Positions 42,168 to 52,211 of a DNA stretch of 64,000 bases are shown here, one piece after another. A program made the translations under genes and the position numbers. The stretch is from Streptomyces decoyicus (GTDB taxonomy: Bacteria; Actinomycetota; Actinomycetes; Streptomycetales; Streptomycetaceae): NCBI RefSeq assembly GCF_019880305.1, contig NZ_CP082301.1, positions 682,001 to 746,000 on the forward strand, in the 5' to 3' direction. Each line of letters opens with the position of its first letter. Within the stretch, counting starts at the first letter, position 1. A model generated the notes under the pieces. The model did no database searches, was not told where the DNA came from, and saw only the letters and a list, made by a program, of their open reading frames with translations.

Positions 42168-42306
42168 CGTGTGCTCCTGTCGTACCGCGAAAGCATCCGG
42201 CCATCGGGGAGACGGCCACGTCAGCGTACGTAGTGCGGACGTCGTGACCGTGGTGCTCGGCCCTGTGGCGCGTTCGTGTCCCGGCGCCGCGGCGGCAGCC
42301 GGGTGT

Positions 42307-43083
42307 TCAGACGGGGAGCCCCGCGCCCCGGCGGGCCGGCTTTCCGGTGAGGTGGTGCACGTACTCGTCCTCCAGCCGGAATCCCGCGGTCCAGGCGAGG
42401 AGCCGGCTGGGGCGGTTGTCGCGGGAGCAGGTCCAGCTCGGGGTGTGGCCGCGAGCGGCGATGTCCCGGCACAGGGCGGTCACACAGGCCAGGGCCAAGT
42501 GCTGACGACGGTGTCCGGGGAGGGTGAAGCAGGCGATGTCCTCGTATCGGGTGCCGCGGAAGTAGGTGCAGGCCACGGCGAGTACCTCGTCCGTCCGGAC
42601 GACGGCCCAGCCGAGTCCGGACGCGGCGAGACCGGCCGCGCCGCCCCAGCTGGCGTGCACCCACGCCGCGTCCGGAGGGAGGCCGGCCAGCGCCGTGGCG
42701 TCCCCTGGTGCCAGCCGGCGCACCGTCACACCGTCCGGGGTGCGCGGCGCCGGTACGGGTTCCCGGTGCAGATACAGCATCCGCTCCCACGGCACGACCA
42801 GGTCGAAGGCGCCGCCCAGCGCCGGCAGGAAGCGGGCGGGGGCCTGCACATAGTGCGCGCCGAAGACGGCGAGGGCGTCCGGGGCCAGGGCGCCCGGGTC
42901 GCCGCGGAGGAGTACATGGTCCGCGCACGCCACGGCCAGGGCACGTGGGCCGGCGGCGCGGTCGGCCCACCAGCGGCCGGCGCCACCGGCCCGTACGTGT
43001 TCGGCCAGCGCCGCCGTCCCGGGGGCTCCGGCGGCGAACCAGCGGGCGAGCGGGGGGAGTTGGTCCGGGGCGAGTTCGATCAC
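42307..43083 (-). CDS. GNAT-family N-acetyltransferase
   Basis: About 258 residues from GTG 43083 ([16 protein letters not shown]), preceded by GAGGA at 6 bases; the frame continues to 43236 but that part is Pro/Ala-rich. The C-terminal half is the GNAT fold: [18 protein letters not shown], the acetyl-CoA loop [20 protein letters not shown], and [14 protein letters not shown]. The N-terminal 120 residues form a partner domain seen in proteins of the FR47-like group. The acceptor is unknown. Confidence 0.82.
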   Translation of the reverse strand: MIELAPDQLPPLARWFAAGAPGTAALAEHVRAGGAGRWWADRAAGPRALAVACADHVLLRGDPGALAPDALAVFGAHYVQAPARFLPALGGAFDLVVPWERMLYLHREPVPAPRTPDGVTVRRLAPGDATALAGLPPDAAWVHASWGGAAGLAASGLGWAVVRTDEVLAVACTYFRGTRYEDIACFTLPGHRRQHLALACVTALCRDIAARGHTPSWTCSRDNRPSRLLAWTAGFRLEDEYVHHLTGKPARRGAGLPV

Positions 43084-43464
43084 AAGGGTTCCTCGGGTGG
43101 TCGCGGCCTGCCGCCTCGGTGCCGGTGCGGCCGTGCGCCAGGGCGGTGGCGCCGCGCTCGGCGGGCTGTCGGACGGACCGGGGGCCGGTGCCGGAGGCCC
43201 ACCGGCCACGAGGACAGTACGGGAGGAACCGGGCAAGTCTCGCGTTATCCCTTCCAGGGACGGGAACGGGTACGCCGAACGGACCCGTCAGGTCCGTGCC
43301 TGCGACGTACCGCGGCACAAAGACGGCCGGAGAGTTCAGCGTGTCGCCGGGCGGATCCGCTCGGTGAGCGTCCAGGAGCGTGGCCCGGAAACCTTGTGGT
43401 GGTGTGCCAGAGTGGGAGGTGGACGGGCGCCGCGGTCGATGCGTGCGAGAGAGGGCGGCCTGTC

Positions 43465-45648
43465 ATGTCCCTACAGTCGGATCGCCCCGGCGCGATCACC
43501 ACATATCCCAGGTCCACGCCCCGGCGGAGCGCGGAGTACGAGGACCTGTTCGATCAGGCTCCGGTGATCTTCGCTGCGCTGAGCGGCCCGTCGCATCTGC
43601 TGGAGGCGGCGAATCCGGCTTTCTTCGAGGCATTCGGCGGCGACCGCAACGGGACCGGCGCGCCGCTCGCCGACCTGGTTCCGGAGCTGGCGCCACAGGG
43701 CGTCATCGACCGGCTCGATGCGGTGTACCGCACCGGCACCCCGTACCGGGCCCGCGGCGGACGGCTGGTGCTCGGTGCGCCGGGGACGGAGCGGGAGGGG
43801 TTCTTCGACTTCACCTACGAGCCCCGCCGGGACGCGGTCGGCGAGGTCGACGGGGTGGTCGTGATCGCGGTGGAGACCACCGTGTACCACCACGCCCAGC
43901 TCCTCGCGGCCGAACAGCGCATCCTGCTGGAGCAGATCGCCCGCGACGCCCCGCTGGGCGACATCCTGACCGGCATGGCGCGGGCCATCGAGGAGCTGTC
44001 ACCGGAACTGATCGTCTCGGTGCTGCTGGCCGATCCCGAGGGCCGGCATCTGTGGCACGGCACCGGCCCGGGCCTGCCGGACTTCTACAACGAGGCGATC
44101 GACGGGATAGCCATCGGTCCGGACGTCGGCTCGTGCGGCACCGCCGCGTATCTGCGGGTGCCGGTGATCGTCACCGATATCGCCACCGATCACCGGTGGG
44201 ACGGCTACCACGACCTGGCCGCGCGGGCCGGGGTCGCGGCGTGCTGGTCCACCCCGATCCTGGCGACGGACGACCGGCTGCTGGGCACCTTCGCGATGTA
44301 TCACCGCGCTCCCAAGGCCCCCGAGGACAAGGATCTGGCCCTCAGCGCCGCGTTCGCCCGTATCGCCGCGCTGGCCATCGAGCGTCATCAGGCCATGGAG
44401 GCCCGCCGCGCGGCCCAGAAGCGGGAGAAGGAGGCCCGTGAGGACCTGGCCTTCGTCCTGGACGCCAGTACGGCCATCACCCGCGAGCTGCACTACGCCG
44501 ACTGTCTCCAGTGCCTGGCCCGGCTGACCGTGCCGACCTTGGCCCCGCTGTGCAGCGTCCATGTCATCGAGGACGGGCGGACCCGGCGGATCGCCGTGGC
44601 CGCCGCCTCCCGGGCCGAGGAGGACCTCCTCGCCTCCCCCGTCCTGCGGGACCAGGTCGACAAGGCGGTTGCCCGCGTCCTGGCCTCGGGCACCACGGAG
44701 TCGGACCACGCCGGCTCCTCGTCCGGCGGCGGCCCCGTGCTGCCCGGCGTCACCGGTTACGTCTGCGCCCCGCTGGCCACCCGCGGCCGCACCTTCGGCG
44801 CTCTGACCCTGCTGGCCACCGACCGGCCCCTGGACGGCCATGTCATCGCCCTCGCCGAGGAGCTGGCCCGCCGGGCCGCTTCCAGCGCCGACAACGCCCA
44901 CCAGTTCAGCGACCGCGTCCAGCTGGCCCGCGACCTCCAGGCCGGGCTGCTGCCTCCGGAGCTGCCAAGGATCCCGGGCGCCGATCTGGCGGCGTCCTAC
45001 TACCCCGCCGGGGAAGGGCTCGACGTCGGCGGCGACTTCTACGACGTGTTCCCGCTCCCGGACGACCGCTGGGCGTTCATGATCGGGGATGTGTGCGGGC
45101 GCGGTGCCCTGGCCGCGACCACCACCGGCATGGTCCGTCACACCGCACGCGCCGCCGCCCGGCTGCTGCACGACCCGGCTGCCGTGGTCGCCGCCATCAA
45201 CACCGCACTGACCGGGAACGCTCTCGACGAGGACTACTTCGTCTCACTCGTCTACGGCGAGCTGCGGCACACCCCGTCCCACCTCGCGCTGGAGCTGATC
45301 CGCGCCGGCCACGTCCCGCCGCTCGTGCGCCGCACCGACGGGACGGTCGAACAACTCGTCCAGTCGGGCCTGCTCCTGGGGATCGCCCCCGCCTTCGACG
45401 GCGCCGTCTGCCGGCTCGACCTCTATCCGGGCGACAGTCTGGTGCTGGTCACCGACGGCATCACCGAGGCCCGCTCCGCCGCCGGCGAGTTCTTCGACGA
45501 ACGCCGTCTGGCCGAGGCCCTCCTCGCCCTCCCGACCCCGCTCTCCGGTGCGGGCGCTCTCATCGAGGCCATCCATACCGCGGTGACCGCTTTCGCGGGT
45601 CGTTCCACCCCCGATGACCAGGCCGCTCTGGTCCTCACCGCCACCTGA
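43465..45648 (+). CDS. PAS-GAF-GAF SpoIIE-type PP2C phosphatase (second of four)
   Basis: A 727-residue protein from ATG 43465 (MSLQSDRPGAITTYPRST). Domains in order: PAS (about 25-140), GAF (about 155-310, with VGSCGTAAYLRVPVIVTDIA), a helical joint, a second GAF-like domain (about 330-475) and PP2C (about 490-725). The phosphatase has GGDFYDVF, GDVCGRGALAATTTG, VTDGITEAR and DDQAALVL, so its metal site is complete. It should dephosphorylate an anti-sigma antagonist in response to whatever the sensor domains bind. The open frame back to 42079 crosses the GNAT gene and is not coding. No partner genes adjoin it. Confidence 0.9.
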   Translation: MSLQSDRPGAITTYPRSTPRRSAEYEDLFDQAPVIFAALSGPSHLLEAANPAFFEAFGGDRNGTGAPLADLVPELAPQGVIDRLDAVYRTGTPYRARGGRLVLGAPGTEREGFFDFTYEPRRDAVGEVDGVVVIAVETTVYHHAQLLAAEQRILLEQIARDAPLGDILTGMARAIEELSPELIVSVLLADPEGRHLWHGTGPGLPDFYNEAIDGIAIGPDVGSCGTAAYLRVPVIVTDIATDHRWDGYHDLAARAGVAACWSTPILATDDRLLGTFAMYHRAPKAPEDKDLALSAAFARIAALAIERHQAMEARRAAQKREKEAREDLAFVLDASTAITRELHYADCLQCLARLTVPTLAPLCSVHVIEDGRTRRIAVAAASRAEEDLLASPVLRDQVDKAVARVLASGTTESDHAGSSSGGGPVLPGVTGYVCAPLATRGRTFGALTLLATDRPLDGHVIALAEELARRAASSADNAHQFSDRVQLARDLQAGLLPPELPRIPGADLAASYYPAGEGLDVGGDFYDVFPLPDDRWAFMIGDVCGRGALAATTTGMVRHTARAAARLLHDPAAVVAAINTALTGNALDEDYFVSLVYGELRHTPSHLALELIRAGHVPPLVRRTDGTVEQLVQSGLLLGIAPAFDGAVCRLDLYPGDSLVLVTDGITEARSAAGEFFDERRLAEALLALPTPLSGAGALIEAIHTAVTAFAGRSTPDDQAALVLTAT

Positions 45649-45798
45649 CAGCCGGCCCGGCGCCCACCGACGGACACCGCTCCGGCCGGTCCGCACACCG
45701 CCCGGCCACGGGTCCCGGACCGGGGCACAGGGCCCCGGCCGGTGACGAAGGCCGCGCTCCCTCTGCCCTTCCCCGGGCCACGTGCCTATTTTGGCTTC

Positions 45799-46977
45799 AT
45801 GGACCCCGTGCCGCGTGCCACCCCCGACGACACCAACCCGCTGCGCCGGCTCTCCCTGGACGACCTGCGGCTGCGTACGAGCATGAAGTGGCGTACCTAC
45901 CCGGACGATGTGCTGCCGCTGTGGGTGGCGGAGATGGACGTGCCGCTCGCCGTACCGGTCGCCGAGGCCATCACGGCTGCGGTGGCGCTCGGCGACACGG
46001 GCTATCCGGCCGGGACGGCGTACGCGCGGGCGCTGGCCGACTTCGCACGGGCGCGATGGGACTGGGACGGGCTCGCCGTGGAGCGCACGGCGATCGTGCC
46101 CGATGTGATGCTGGGTATCGTCGAGGTGCTCAAGCTGCTGACCGGCCCGGGAGACGCGGTGGTCGTCAACTGCCCCGTCTATCCGCCGTTCTACCAGTTC
46201 GTGACGCATATGGACCGGCGCGTGGTGGAAGCGCCGCTGGGAGCGGCGGGGCGGATCGATTTCGCCTCGCTGGAGCGGGCGTTCCGGCACGCGGTCGCGG
46301 ACGGGGGCCGGGCCGCTTACCTGCTGTGCAGCCCGCACAACCCCACCGGCACCGTGCACGACGCCGAGGAACTGTCCGCGGTCGCGGCGCTCGCGGACAG
46401 ATATGGCGTACGGGTCGTCGCCGACGAGATCCACGCTCCCGTGGTGGCCCTGGACGCCGGTTTCGTGCCCTACTTGAGCGTGCCCGGGGCGGAGAGCGGT
46501 CTGTCGCTGATGTCGGCCTCCAAGGCGTGGAACCTGGCCGGTCTCAAGGCGGCGCTCGCCGTCGCCGGGCCCGCCGCGGCCGACGAGCTGGCCCGCATCC
46601 CGGAGGAGGTCAGCCACGGCCCCAGTCACCTCGGCATCATCGCCCACACCGCCGCCCTGCGGGACGGCGGTGACTGGCTCGACGCGGTGCGCGCCGGCGT
46701 CGACGACAACCGCCGGCTGCTCGCCGGCCTGCTGGCCGAGCGACTCCCCGAGGTCCGCTACCGCCCCGCCGCCGGGACGTATCTCGCCTGGCTCGACTGC
46801 CGCCCGCTCGGTCTCGGTGACGACCCCGCCGCGGCCTTTCTCGAACGCGGCAGAGTCGCCCTCAGCCCCGGTACCAGCTTCGGCACCGGCGGCGCCGGTC
46901 ACGTCCGGCTCAACCTGGCGACCTCGCCCGAGCTGCTCACCGAGGCCGTACGGCGCATGGCCGTCGCGCTGACGTGA
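45799..46977 (+). CDS. PLP-dependent aminotransferase of the MalY/PatB (cystathionine beta-lyase) type
   Basis: A 392-residue fold-type I PLP enzyme starting [18 protein letters not shown]. MalY/PatB marks are [20 protein letters not shown] at the N-terminus, [28 protein letters not shown] (the Asp and substrate site), and the Schiff-base lysine at about residue 242 in [12 protein letters not shown]. The C-terminal Arg lies in [10 protein letters not shown]. Enzymes of this group cleave C-S bonds of cystathionine or cysteine conjugates; transamination cannot be excluded. It stands alone between the phosphatase and the VWA pair. Confidence 0.9.
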   Translation: MDPVPRATPDDTNPLRRLSLDDLRLRTSMKWRTYPDDVLPLWVAEMDVPLAVPVAEAITAAVALGDTGYPAGTAYARALADFARARWDWDGLAVERTAIVPDVMLGIVEVLKLLTGPGDAVVVNCPVYPPFYQFVTHMDRRVVEAPLGAAGRIDFASLERAFRHAVADGGRAAYLLCSPHNPTGTVHDAEELSAVAALADRYGVRVVADEIHAPVVALDAGFVPYLSVPGAESGLSLMSASKAWNLAGLKAALAVAGPAAADELARIPEEVSHGPSHLGIIAHTAALRDGGDWLDAVRAGVDDNRRLLAGLLAERLPEVRYRPAAGTYLAWLDCRPLGLGDDPAAAFLERGRVALSPGTSFGTGGAGHVRLNLATSPELLTEAVRRMAVALT

Positions 46978-47128
46978 CCGGGGCGCCCGGCCGGGCTCGC
47001 GGCTTCCGTCCCCCGAGGGAAGGAACCACCGGACCGGGCAGCCGGCCACCCCGCCACCGGCCCTCCTCCACACCGCAGTTGAGAGGGCCGTTTTTGGATT
47101 GCGGGGAGTTTCTCCATACGATCCGGCG

Positions 47129-48400
47129 ATGATCACAAGAAAACGGCTGGCGGCCGGGCTGTGCGGCCTGCTGGCCGCGATGACCGTCGCGTCGGCCCCC
47201 ACACCTGCCGCGGCCGGTGAACCGGATGCGAAGTCTTCCCCCAAGGTCGAGTTGACGCTCGATGTCAGCGGCTCGATGCGGGCGCGTGACATCGACGGGC
47301 AGAGCCGGATGGCCGCGGCGAAGCAGGCGTTCAACGAGGTACTGGACGCGGTACCGGACGAGGTCCAGCTCGGCATACGTACCCTCGGCGCCAACTACCG
47401 CGGCGAGGACCGGAAGGTCGGCTGCAAGGACACCCGGCAGCTCTACCCGGTCGGTCCGCTGAACCGGACCGAGGCGAAGACCGCGGTGGCCACGCTCGCC
47501 CCCACCGGCTGGACGCCCATCGGACCGGCCCTGCTGGGCGCGGCCGACGACCTCAAGGGCGGCGACGCGACCCGCCGGATCGTCCTCATCACGGACGGCG
47601 AGGACACCTGCGCCCCGCTCGATCCCTGCCAGGTGGCGCGTGACATCGCCGCCAAGGGGATCCATCTCACCGTCGACACCCTCGGGCTGCTGCCGGACGC
47701 CAAGACCCGCAACCAGCTGAGCTGTATCGCCGAGGCGACCGGCGGAACCTACACCTCGGTACAGCACACCAAGCAACTCCGGGACCGAGTACACCAGTTG
47801 GTGGACCGCGCCGCCCATCCCGTGGCCCCTCCGGTGGCGACCGAGGGCGCGCAGCAGTGCGCCGACGCCCCCGAGCTCAAGGCCGGTCTCTACAGCGACC
47901 GGGAGAAGTTCGCCGAGCACCGCTGGTACCGGGTGAACGTCCGGCCCGGCCAGGAACTGCGTGCTTCGGTGAGCCTCGCCGCGGACCGTGCCGTGAACAA
48001 CGACTACGGCGTGCTGCTGCGGGCCTCGACCGTGCACGGCCGGGAGATCGTCCGCGGGTCGGAGGCCGGCGACGGCCGTACGGATGTGATCTCCTCCGGG
48101 CTGCGCTACCCGAAGGCGCCAGTCGCCTCCGGGGACGACGACAAACCGGCGGCGGAGACCGTCTGCCTCCAGGTCAGCAACTCCTTCTCGGCACCCGCCT
48201 CGGTCAAGACCGACCCGGGCCTGCCCGTCGAGCTGACCGTCGACCTGGTGGACGGGCCCGACGACGCCTCCGACGCGGCCTTCTTCGGCCTCGGACACGG
48301 CTGGTGGCTGCTGGGCTCACTGGTGCTCAGCGGGCTCGTCGCCGGTCTGCTGTGGGGCTGGATATCCCGTTGGCGCGTCACCGTCTGGAGGACCAACTGA
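47129..48400 (+). CDS. Secreted, membrane-anchored von Willebrand factor A domain protein
   Basis: A 423-residue protein. Residues 1-30 are a Sec signal (RKRLAAGLCGLLAAMTVASA). A VWA domain follows with its MIDAS triad intact: DVSGS at 45-49, T in the middle (GWTPIG) and D in LITDGEDT. About 225-385 form a beta-rich extracellular region, and there is one C-terminal membrane helix (WWLLGSLVLSGLVAGLLWGW) with a short basic end. So the VWA domain faces out, held to the membrane. The stop overlaps the start of the next gene by one base (TGATG); the two likely form a cell-surface complex. Confidence 0.88.
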   Translation: MITRKRLAAGLCGLLAAMTVASAPTPAAAGEPDAKSSPKVELTLDVSGSMRARDIDGQSRMAAAKQAFNEVLDAVPDEVQLGIRTLGANYRGEDRKVGCKDTRQLYPVGPLNRTEAKTAVATLAPTGWTPIGPALLGAADDLKGGDATRRIVLITDGEDTCAPLDPCQVARDIAAKGIHLTVDTLGLLPDAKTRNQLSCIAEATGGTYTSVQHTKQLRDRVHQLVDRAAHPVAPPVATEGAQQCADAPELKAGLYSDREKFAEHRWYRVNVRPGQELRASVSLAADRAVNNDYGVLLRASTVHGREIVRGSEAGDGRTDVISSGLRYPKAPVASGDDDKPAAETVCLQVSNSFSAPASVKTDPGLPVELTVDLVDGPDDASDAAFFGLGHGWWLLGSLVLSGLVAGLLWGWISRWRVTVWRTN

Positions 48401-49224
48401 TGCGCACCCTACGCACACTGATGACCGTGGTGCTGGCCGGCGCCGGTCTCCTCGGCCTGGCGGGAACTGCCGTCGCCGACAGCCCGTCCCCCGGGCCGAG
48501 CGCCGGCGCGGAGGAGACCGCCGCTCCGACCGAGGCGGGTACCTCCTTCCGCACGGCGACCGCCATCAAGCCGGATCAGCGGGCCACGGCCGACGCGTCC
48601 ACCGGCGACTACCTCTACTGGGTGCTGCCCGTGGACGCGGGACAGCGCGCCACCGTCAAGGCCAAGGTGACGCTCCCACAGAGTGCCCGGCACGGTGCGG
48701 CGACCTGGCAGCTCGACGTCTACGACGGGCTGCGCCGCCATCAGGCCTGCATGTACGGCGCCCGGACCAGGACCGCGGTCCAGGAAGCGGGATCCGTCGA
48801 GCTGTCCTGCACCCTGCGCACGGTCCGCGCCTGGGCGGAACCGTGGTCGAACGATCCGCTGCCGGGCAGCTACTACGTCCGCCTGACGGTCGTCGATCTG
48901 CCCAAGGAGGACCTCGGCCTGCCGGTACACGCCGAGGTCGACGCCACCACGGCCGACACCGGCGGCGCCCACGCGGTGGACGGCACACTCGCCGCGCCCC
49001 TGGTGCCCGGCGCCTCCACCGCGACACCGCAGGCCCAGGAGAGCACCGCCCCCGGGGAGCCTGCGGCCCTGGGCGAGCCGGACGGCGGCTGGTCCTCCGG
49101 CGGGTGGTCCGACCGCTGGCTCTGGACCGCTGCGGGCGGGCTGCTCGCGGCCCTGGCCGGCCTCGCCGGCTACCGCTTCACCCGGGGCTCCGGCCGCCCG
49201 CCACAGGTGCCACCGGGCGTCTGA
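48400..49224 (+). CDS. Secreted membrane-anchored partner of the VWA protein
   Basis: A 274-residue protein with a Sec signal (LRTLMTVVLAGAGLLGLAG, residues 4-22), a beta-rich domain (about 45-190, with YLYWVLPVDAGQRATVKAKV and one likely disulfide pair, CMYG and LSCTL), an Ala/Pro/Thr linker and a C-terminal membrane helix (WLWTAAGGLLAALAGLAGY) with a short basic tail. The domain resembles the beta-rich part of the upstream VWA protein (YRVNVRPGQELRASV), so the pair may share an ancestor. Coupled by TGATG to that gene. The function is unknown. Confidence 0.82.
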   Translation: MRTLRTLMTVVLAGAGLLGLAGTAVADSPSPGPSAGAEETAAPTEAGTSFRTATAIKPDQRATADASTGDYLYWVLPVDAGQRATVKAKVTLPQSARHGAATWQLDVYDGLRRHQACMYGARTRTAVQEAGSVELSCTLRTVRAWAEPWSNDPLPGSYYVRLTVVDLPKEDLGLPVHAEVDATTADTGGAHAVDGTLAAPLVPGASTATPQAQESTAPGEPAALGEPDGGWSSGGWSDRWLWTAAGGLLAALAGLAGYRFTRGSGRPPQVPPGV

Positions 49225-49297
49225 ACTGCCGGGGCGGCCATGGCACGGGCCGTGGCCGCTCCACCCCGGGGACCGCTGTCTCTGTCCTCAACAACTC

Positions 49298-50200
49298 TCA
49301 TCCCGGCAGGTTGAGTTCACCGGTCGCGGCCAGGGTGGCGCGGCCGGTGATGCGCGGGGTGTCGCCGGTGACGGTGACCCGGATGCGGGAGGGCCGGCCG
49401 AGCGCATGCCCCTGCACGACGGCCAGTTGGTCACCTGCCCGGCCGTGCCGGCGCAGGAGGCAGGCGAGCGGACCGGCGGCGCTCCCGGTGGCCGGGTCCT
49501 CGGTGATACCGGCGACCGGGTTGACGAAGCGGGCATGCACCCCGGCGTCGGGCTCGGCCGGGTCGAGGGCGTACAGGTACACACCCTGGCCGCCGACCTC
49601 GGGCAGCAGCGCCCGCAGCCGGGCGGCATCCGGACGCGCGGCCTCGACGACGCCACGGCTTCGGAGCCCGACCATCAGATGGGCGGCGCCCGTGGAGACG
49701 ACCTGCGCGACGGGAAGTCCGTCTGCCGCCCCCAGTCCGTCGCCGTCGACCCCGAGTGCCTCGGCAAGGGCGGCCAGGTCGGTCAACTCAGCCCCGTATT
49801 CGGCCGCCCGCTGCTCCAGGGTGACCTCGATACGGCCGTTCCCGTCCGCGGTGATCTCGACCGGCAGCACCGCGGAACCCAGCTGCTGGTGCCAACGCCC
49901 CGCGCCGCCGTGGGGGCCGAGCCGGCCCGTGGACGCCAGCCACCACCAGGCACCGAGGGCATTGTGGCCGGCTCCGGACACCTCGATGCCCGCCGCGGTG
50001 AAGGAGCGCAGCCGCCAGGTGGCGCCGGGCTGCGCAGGCCGCAGCAGAAACGTCGTCTCCGCCTGGTGGAACTCGCGGGCGATGCGGGGCAGCAGCCCTT
50101 CGGGCAGCGCATCGGCGTCGGGAACGAGAGCCAGCGGATTGCCTTCCAGCGGCTGCTCGGTGAAGACATCCACCAAGGCGAACGGGATGCTGTCGGCCAT
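49298..50200 (-). CDS. PhzF-family isomerase (second of two)
   Basis: A 300-residue protein starting MADSIPFALVDVFTEQPLEGNP. The catalytic Glu is residue 48 in HQAETTFL, and GITEDPATGSAAGPL is the second signature. It is longer and quite different from the PhzF at 3.4-4.2 kb, so the two are not recent duplicates. The reaction is unknown. It converges with the VWA operon and lies 220 bases from the DUF5685 gene on the same strand. Confidence 0.87.
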   Translation of the reverse strand: MADSIPFALVDVFTEQPLEGNPLALVPDADALPEGLLPRIAREFHQAETTFLLRPAQPGATWRLRSFTAAGIEVSGAGHNALGAWWWLASTGRLGPHGGAGRWHQQLGSAVLPVEITADGNGRIEVTLEQRAAEYGAELTDLAALAEALGVDGDGLGAADGLPVAQVVSTGAAHLMVGLRSRGVVEAARPDAARLRALLPEVGGQGVYLYALDPAEPDAGVHARFVNPVAGITEDPATGSAAGPLACLLRRHGRAGDQLAVVQGHALGRPSRIRVTVTGDTPRITGRATLAATGELNLPG

Positions 50201-50379
50201 GGGTCGAGCTCCTCTCGGCGAGGTCGGTCCGCGGCCCAGGCTACGTGCTGCCCTGCTCCCCGGGCCCTGCTCCCTTGGCGCTGCTCCCTTGGCGCTGCTC
50301 CCCGACGGGACGGCGCCGTGGTCAGCCGCCCGTGCCCCGGGAAACCACGCAACCGGGGCGCGGTGGGAACCGGGGAACG

Positions 50380-50420
50380 GGGCGGCAGGAAACCGTCAGC
50401 GGGCGGCAGGAACCGTCAGC
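50380..50420. repeat. Tandem 20/21-bp duplication
   Basis: GGGCGGCAGGAAACCGTCAGC (50380-50400) and the same without one A at 50401-50420 lie directly after the DUF5685 stop. A smaller repeat, CTGCTCCCTTGGCG, occurs twice near 50269-50296. The whole 220-base spacer looks like slippage-prone DNA with no gene. Confidence 0.65.
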
Positions 50421-50422
50421 GG

Positions 50423-51769
50423 TCAGCAGTCACAGCAGCTACAACCGTCACAGCAGTCGCAACCATCACAACAGCTGCAGCTGTCGCAGCAGTCGCAGCA
50501 ATCGCAGTCCCGGCAGCACCCTTCGCGCTTCTTGCGCGACCACGGGCCCTCGTACTCCTCCGCGCAGCAGAGTTGGCAGGTGCAGCACAGCCCGATGGCG
50601 ACCGCGCAGCCGGCGAAGAAGCCACGGGGCTTCTTCGGCTGGTGCGGGAACTGCGGCATCCCGCCGTCATCACCACCGGAGCCACCACCATGGCCGCCAT
50701 GACCGCCACCATGACCGCCGCCCGGACCGCCGGGGCCCATCGGACCGCCGTTGTACGGATTCTGGGGCCCGTTCAGATACTGCCCGCCTTGGGCGTACGG
50801 GCCACCGGCGGGTACCTGGCCGGGCTGGGGAGGCTGCCCGTATCCGTTCCCGTACGGGTTCCCGCCCTGGCCGTCGTACGGGCCCTGCGCTCCGTGCCCC
50901 TGGTGGGAGCAGGCGGCCGTACCGAAGGCACGGTCCACCGACCGGCGCAGTTCGTGCACCAGCAGCACATGCACCAGGGTGGAGTCGGCGAACTCCACAT
51001 CGCGCAGCGCGAGGCGGATGCCGTGCAGTGCGTCGTCGCACAGCCGGCGGGCCTGCGCGGGGGTGGCACCTGTGGCGGCGAGCGGGTTCCAGGCGCCCTC
51101 GGCGGCGTCCGCCGCACGGTCCTCCACGGCGTCGAGAAGATGGGCCAGCCGTCCGAAGAGCCGCCCGGCCTCGGCGAGCGGTGCGGCGTTACCGGGGCGG
51201 CCCGCCAGCACCGCGGTGTGGGCGAAGGCCGCGGCGGTCGCCGTCTCGGTCGGTTCGGTGATGACCGTCAGCGGTGTGCCGGGCCCGGCCAACTCCTCGA
51301 TGCCCAGCTGCCGGTCGACCGCGTCGACGAGTACGGCGGTGTCGAAGCCGACGGTGGCGCCGGTGCGCGCCCCGGCCCGGCCCCATCCCGCGGCGACCTT
51401 GCGCGCGGCGGCGGCCACGGGACGGCGGCGCAGCGCTCCGTTCCCGTCGGCGACATGGTCGCGTATCTTCGCCGAGGCGAGTACGAGGGAGACCGATGCC
51501 GCGAGGCGGGCGCCCTCCCCCTTTGCCACCGAGGCGGTGCGCATACCCCGCAGCGGGCAGGGCCCCGCGGTGCGGCGGCGGGCCTCCGCGGGACCGGACT
51601 GAGCATCCGTCAGCACGGAGATGATCAACCCGTCATAGTTCGTGACGACGCGGGCGAACTGCCCGTGATCGCCGCGCAGCGCGAGACAGAGACCGCACAG
51701 ATGGGCCATCCACTCCGCTTTGAGTCCTTGTGACAGGCGATGCGTGCATGGCCTGACGATCCCGAACAT
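50423..51769 (-). CDS. DUF5685-family protein with Gly/His linker and Cys-rich tail
   Basis: A 448-residue protein from ATG 51769 (MFGIVRPCTHRLSQGLKAEW). Residues 1-290 are the helical DUF5685 domain with conserved Cys in HLCGLCLALR and GPCPLRGMR, perhaps a metal site. About 300-385 are a Gly/Pro/Tyr/Gln then Gly/His-rich linker. The tail holds a hydrophobic CAVAIGLCCTCQLCC segment and ends with 32 residues of which 17 are Cys, in CC-D-CC and CC-D-GC patterns. The tail could bind metal as a metallothionein does, or lie at the membrane. The function is unknown. Good start evidence: GGGGG before ATG and a family-typical N-terminus. Confidence 0.82.
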   Translation of the reverse strand: MFGIVRPCTHRLSQGLKAEWMAHLCGLCLALRGDHGQFARVVTNYDGLIISVLTDAQSGPAEARRRTAGPCPLRGMRTASVAKGEGARLAASVSLVLASAKIRDHVADGNGALRRRPVAAAARKVAAGWGRAGARTGATVGFDTAVLVDAVDRQLGIEELAGPGTPLTVITEPTETATAAAFAHTAVLAGRPGNAAPLAEAGRLFGRLAHLLDAVEDRAADAAEGAWNPLAATGATPAQARRLCDDALHGIRLALRDVEFADSTLVHVLLVHELRRSVDRAFGTAACSHQGHGAQGPYDGQGGNPYGNGYGQPPQPGQVPAGGPYAQGGQYLNGPQNPYNGGPMGPGGPGGGHGGGHGGHGGGSGGDDGGMPQFPHQPKKPRGFFAGCAVAIGLCCTCQLCCAEEYEGPWSRKKREGCCRDCDCCDCCDSCSCCDGCDCCDGCSCCDC

Positions 51770-52211
51770 GTGGAAACCCCCGTAAGACGTCGGCGTGGAC
51801 CGGCCCGAGCCGGCGCTCGCCGGCAGCGGCAGGAAATCGTACCGATCGCGCCGCTGACCTGGACACACACCCCTTGTGCGATCCCGAAGCGACTGACGTG
51901 CCGTCACCTCAACGGTGCCGGAGGGCCGTCGGCCGGGGCCGTGCCCGCGGCGGCCCGCCACCCGCCCCGGGGCGCTCTTCGGCCGCGTCCCGGTGGCGTG
52001 GGTCCGTACACCTAGCCCTCACGGTAGTGAGGCGGCCGCTCCGCCGGGGCCAGGGGAAGCACCGGCGGAGCGATCGCGGGCCCAGGTCCACAGGAAGGCC
52101 GGGCCAGGCCGGGAATCGGGGAAAATCCCGCGGCACACCCCTATGTACGGACCGCGCCCCGGGATCATTCAGCCGGTTTCCGGATTCGTGGGAGTACGGT
52201 GCGCCGACGCG
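51770..52211. other. 442-base stretch without a gene
   Basis: Between the DUF5685 start and the stop of the next leftward phosphatase. A small hairpin CCTCAC-GGTA-GTGAGG lies at 52017-52032. Short frames are open here but none has a domain or a ribosome binding site. I see nothing else. Confidence 0.5.

Noticed and set aside
43225-43275. Possible sigma-B type promoter ending GGGTAC (43268-43273) before the second PP2C gene
   Set aside because: No GNNT element occurs 14-16 bases upstream, so the consensus is not met.
42079-43464. Plus-strand frame running into the second PP2C gene from 42079
   Set aside because: It crosses the opposing GNAT gene, is Ala/Gly/Arg-rich, and the real PAS domain with a start at 43465 explains the gene.
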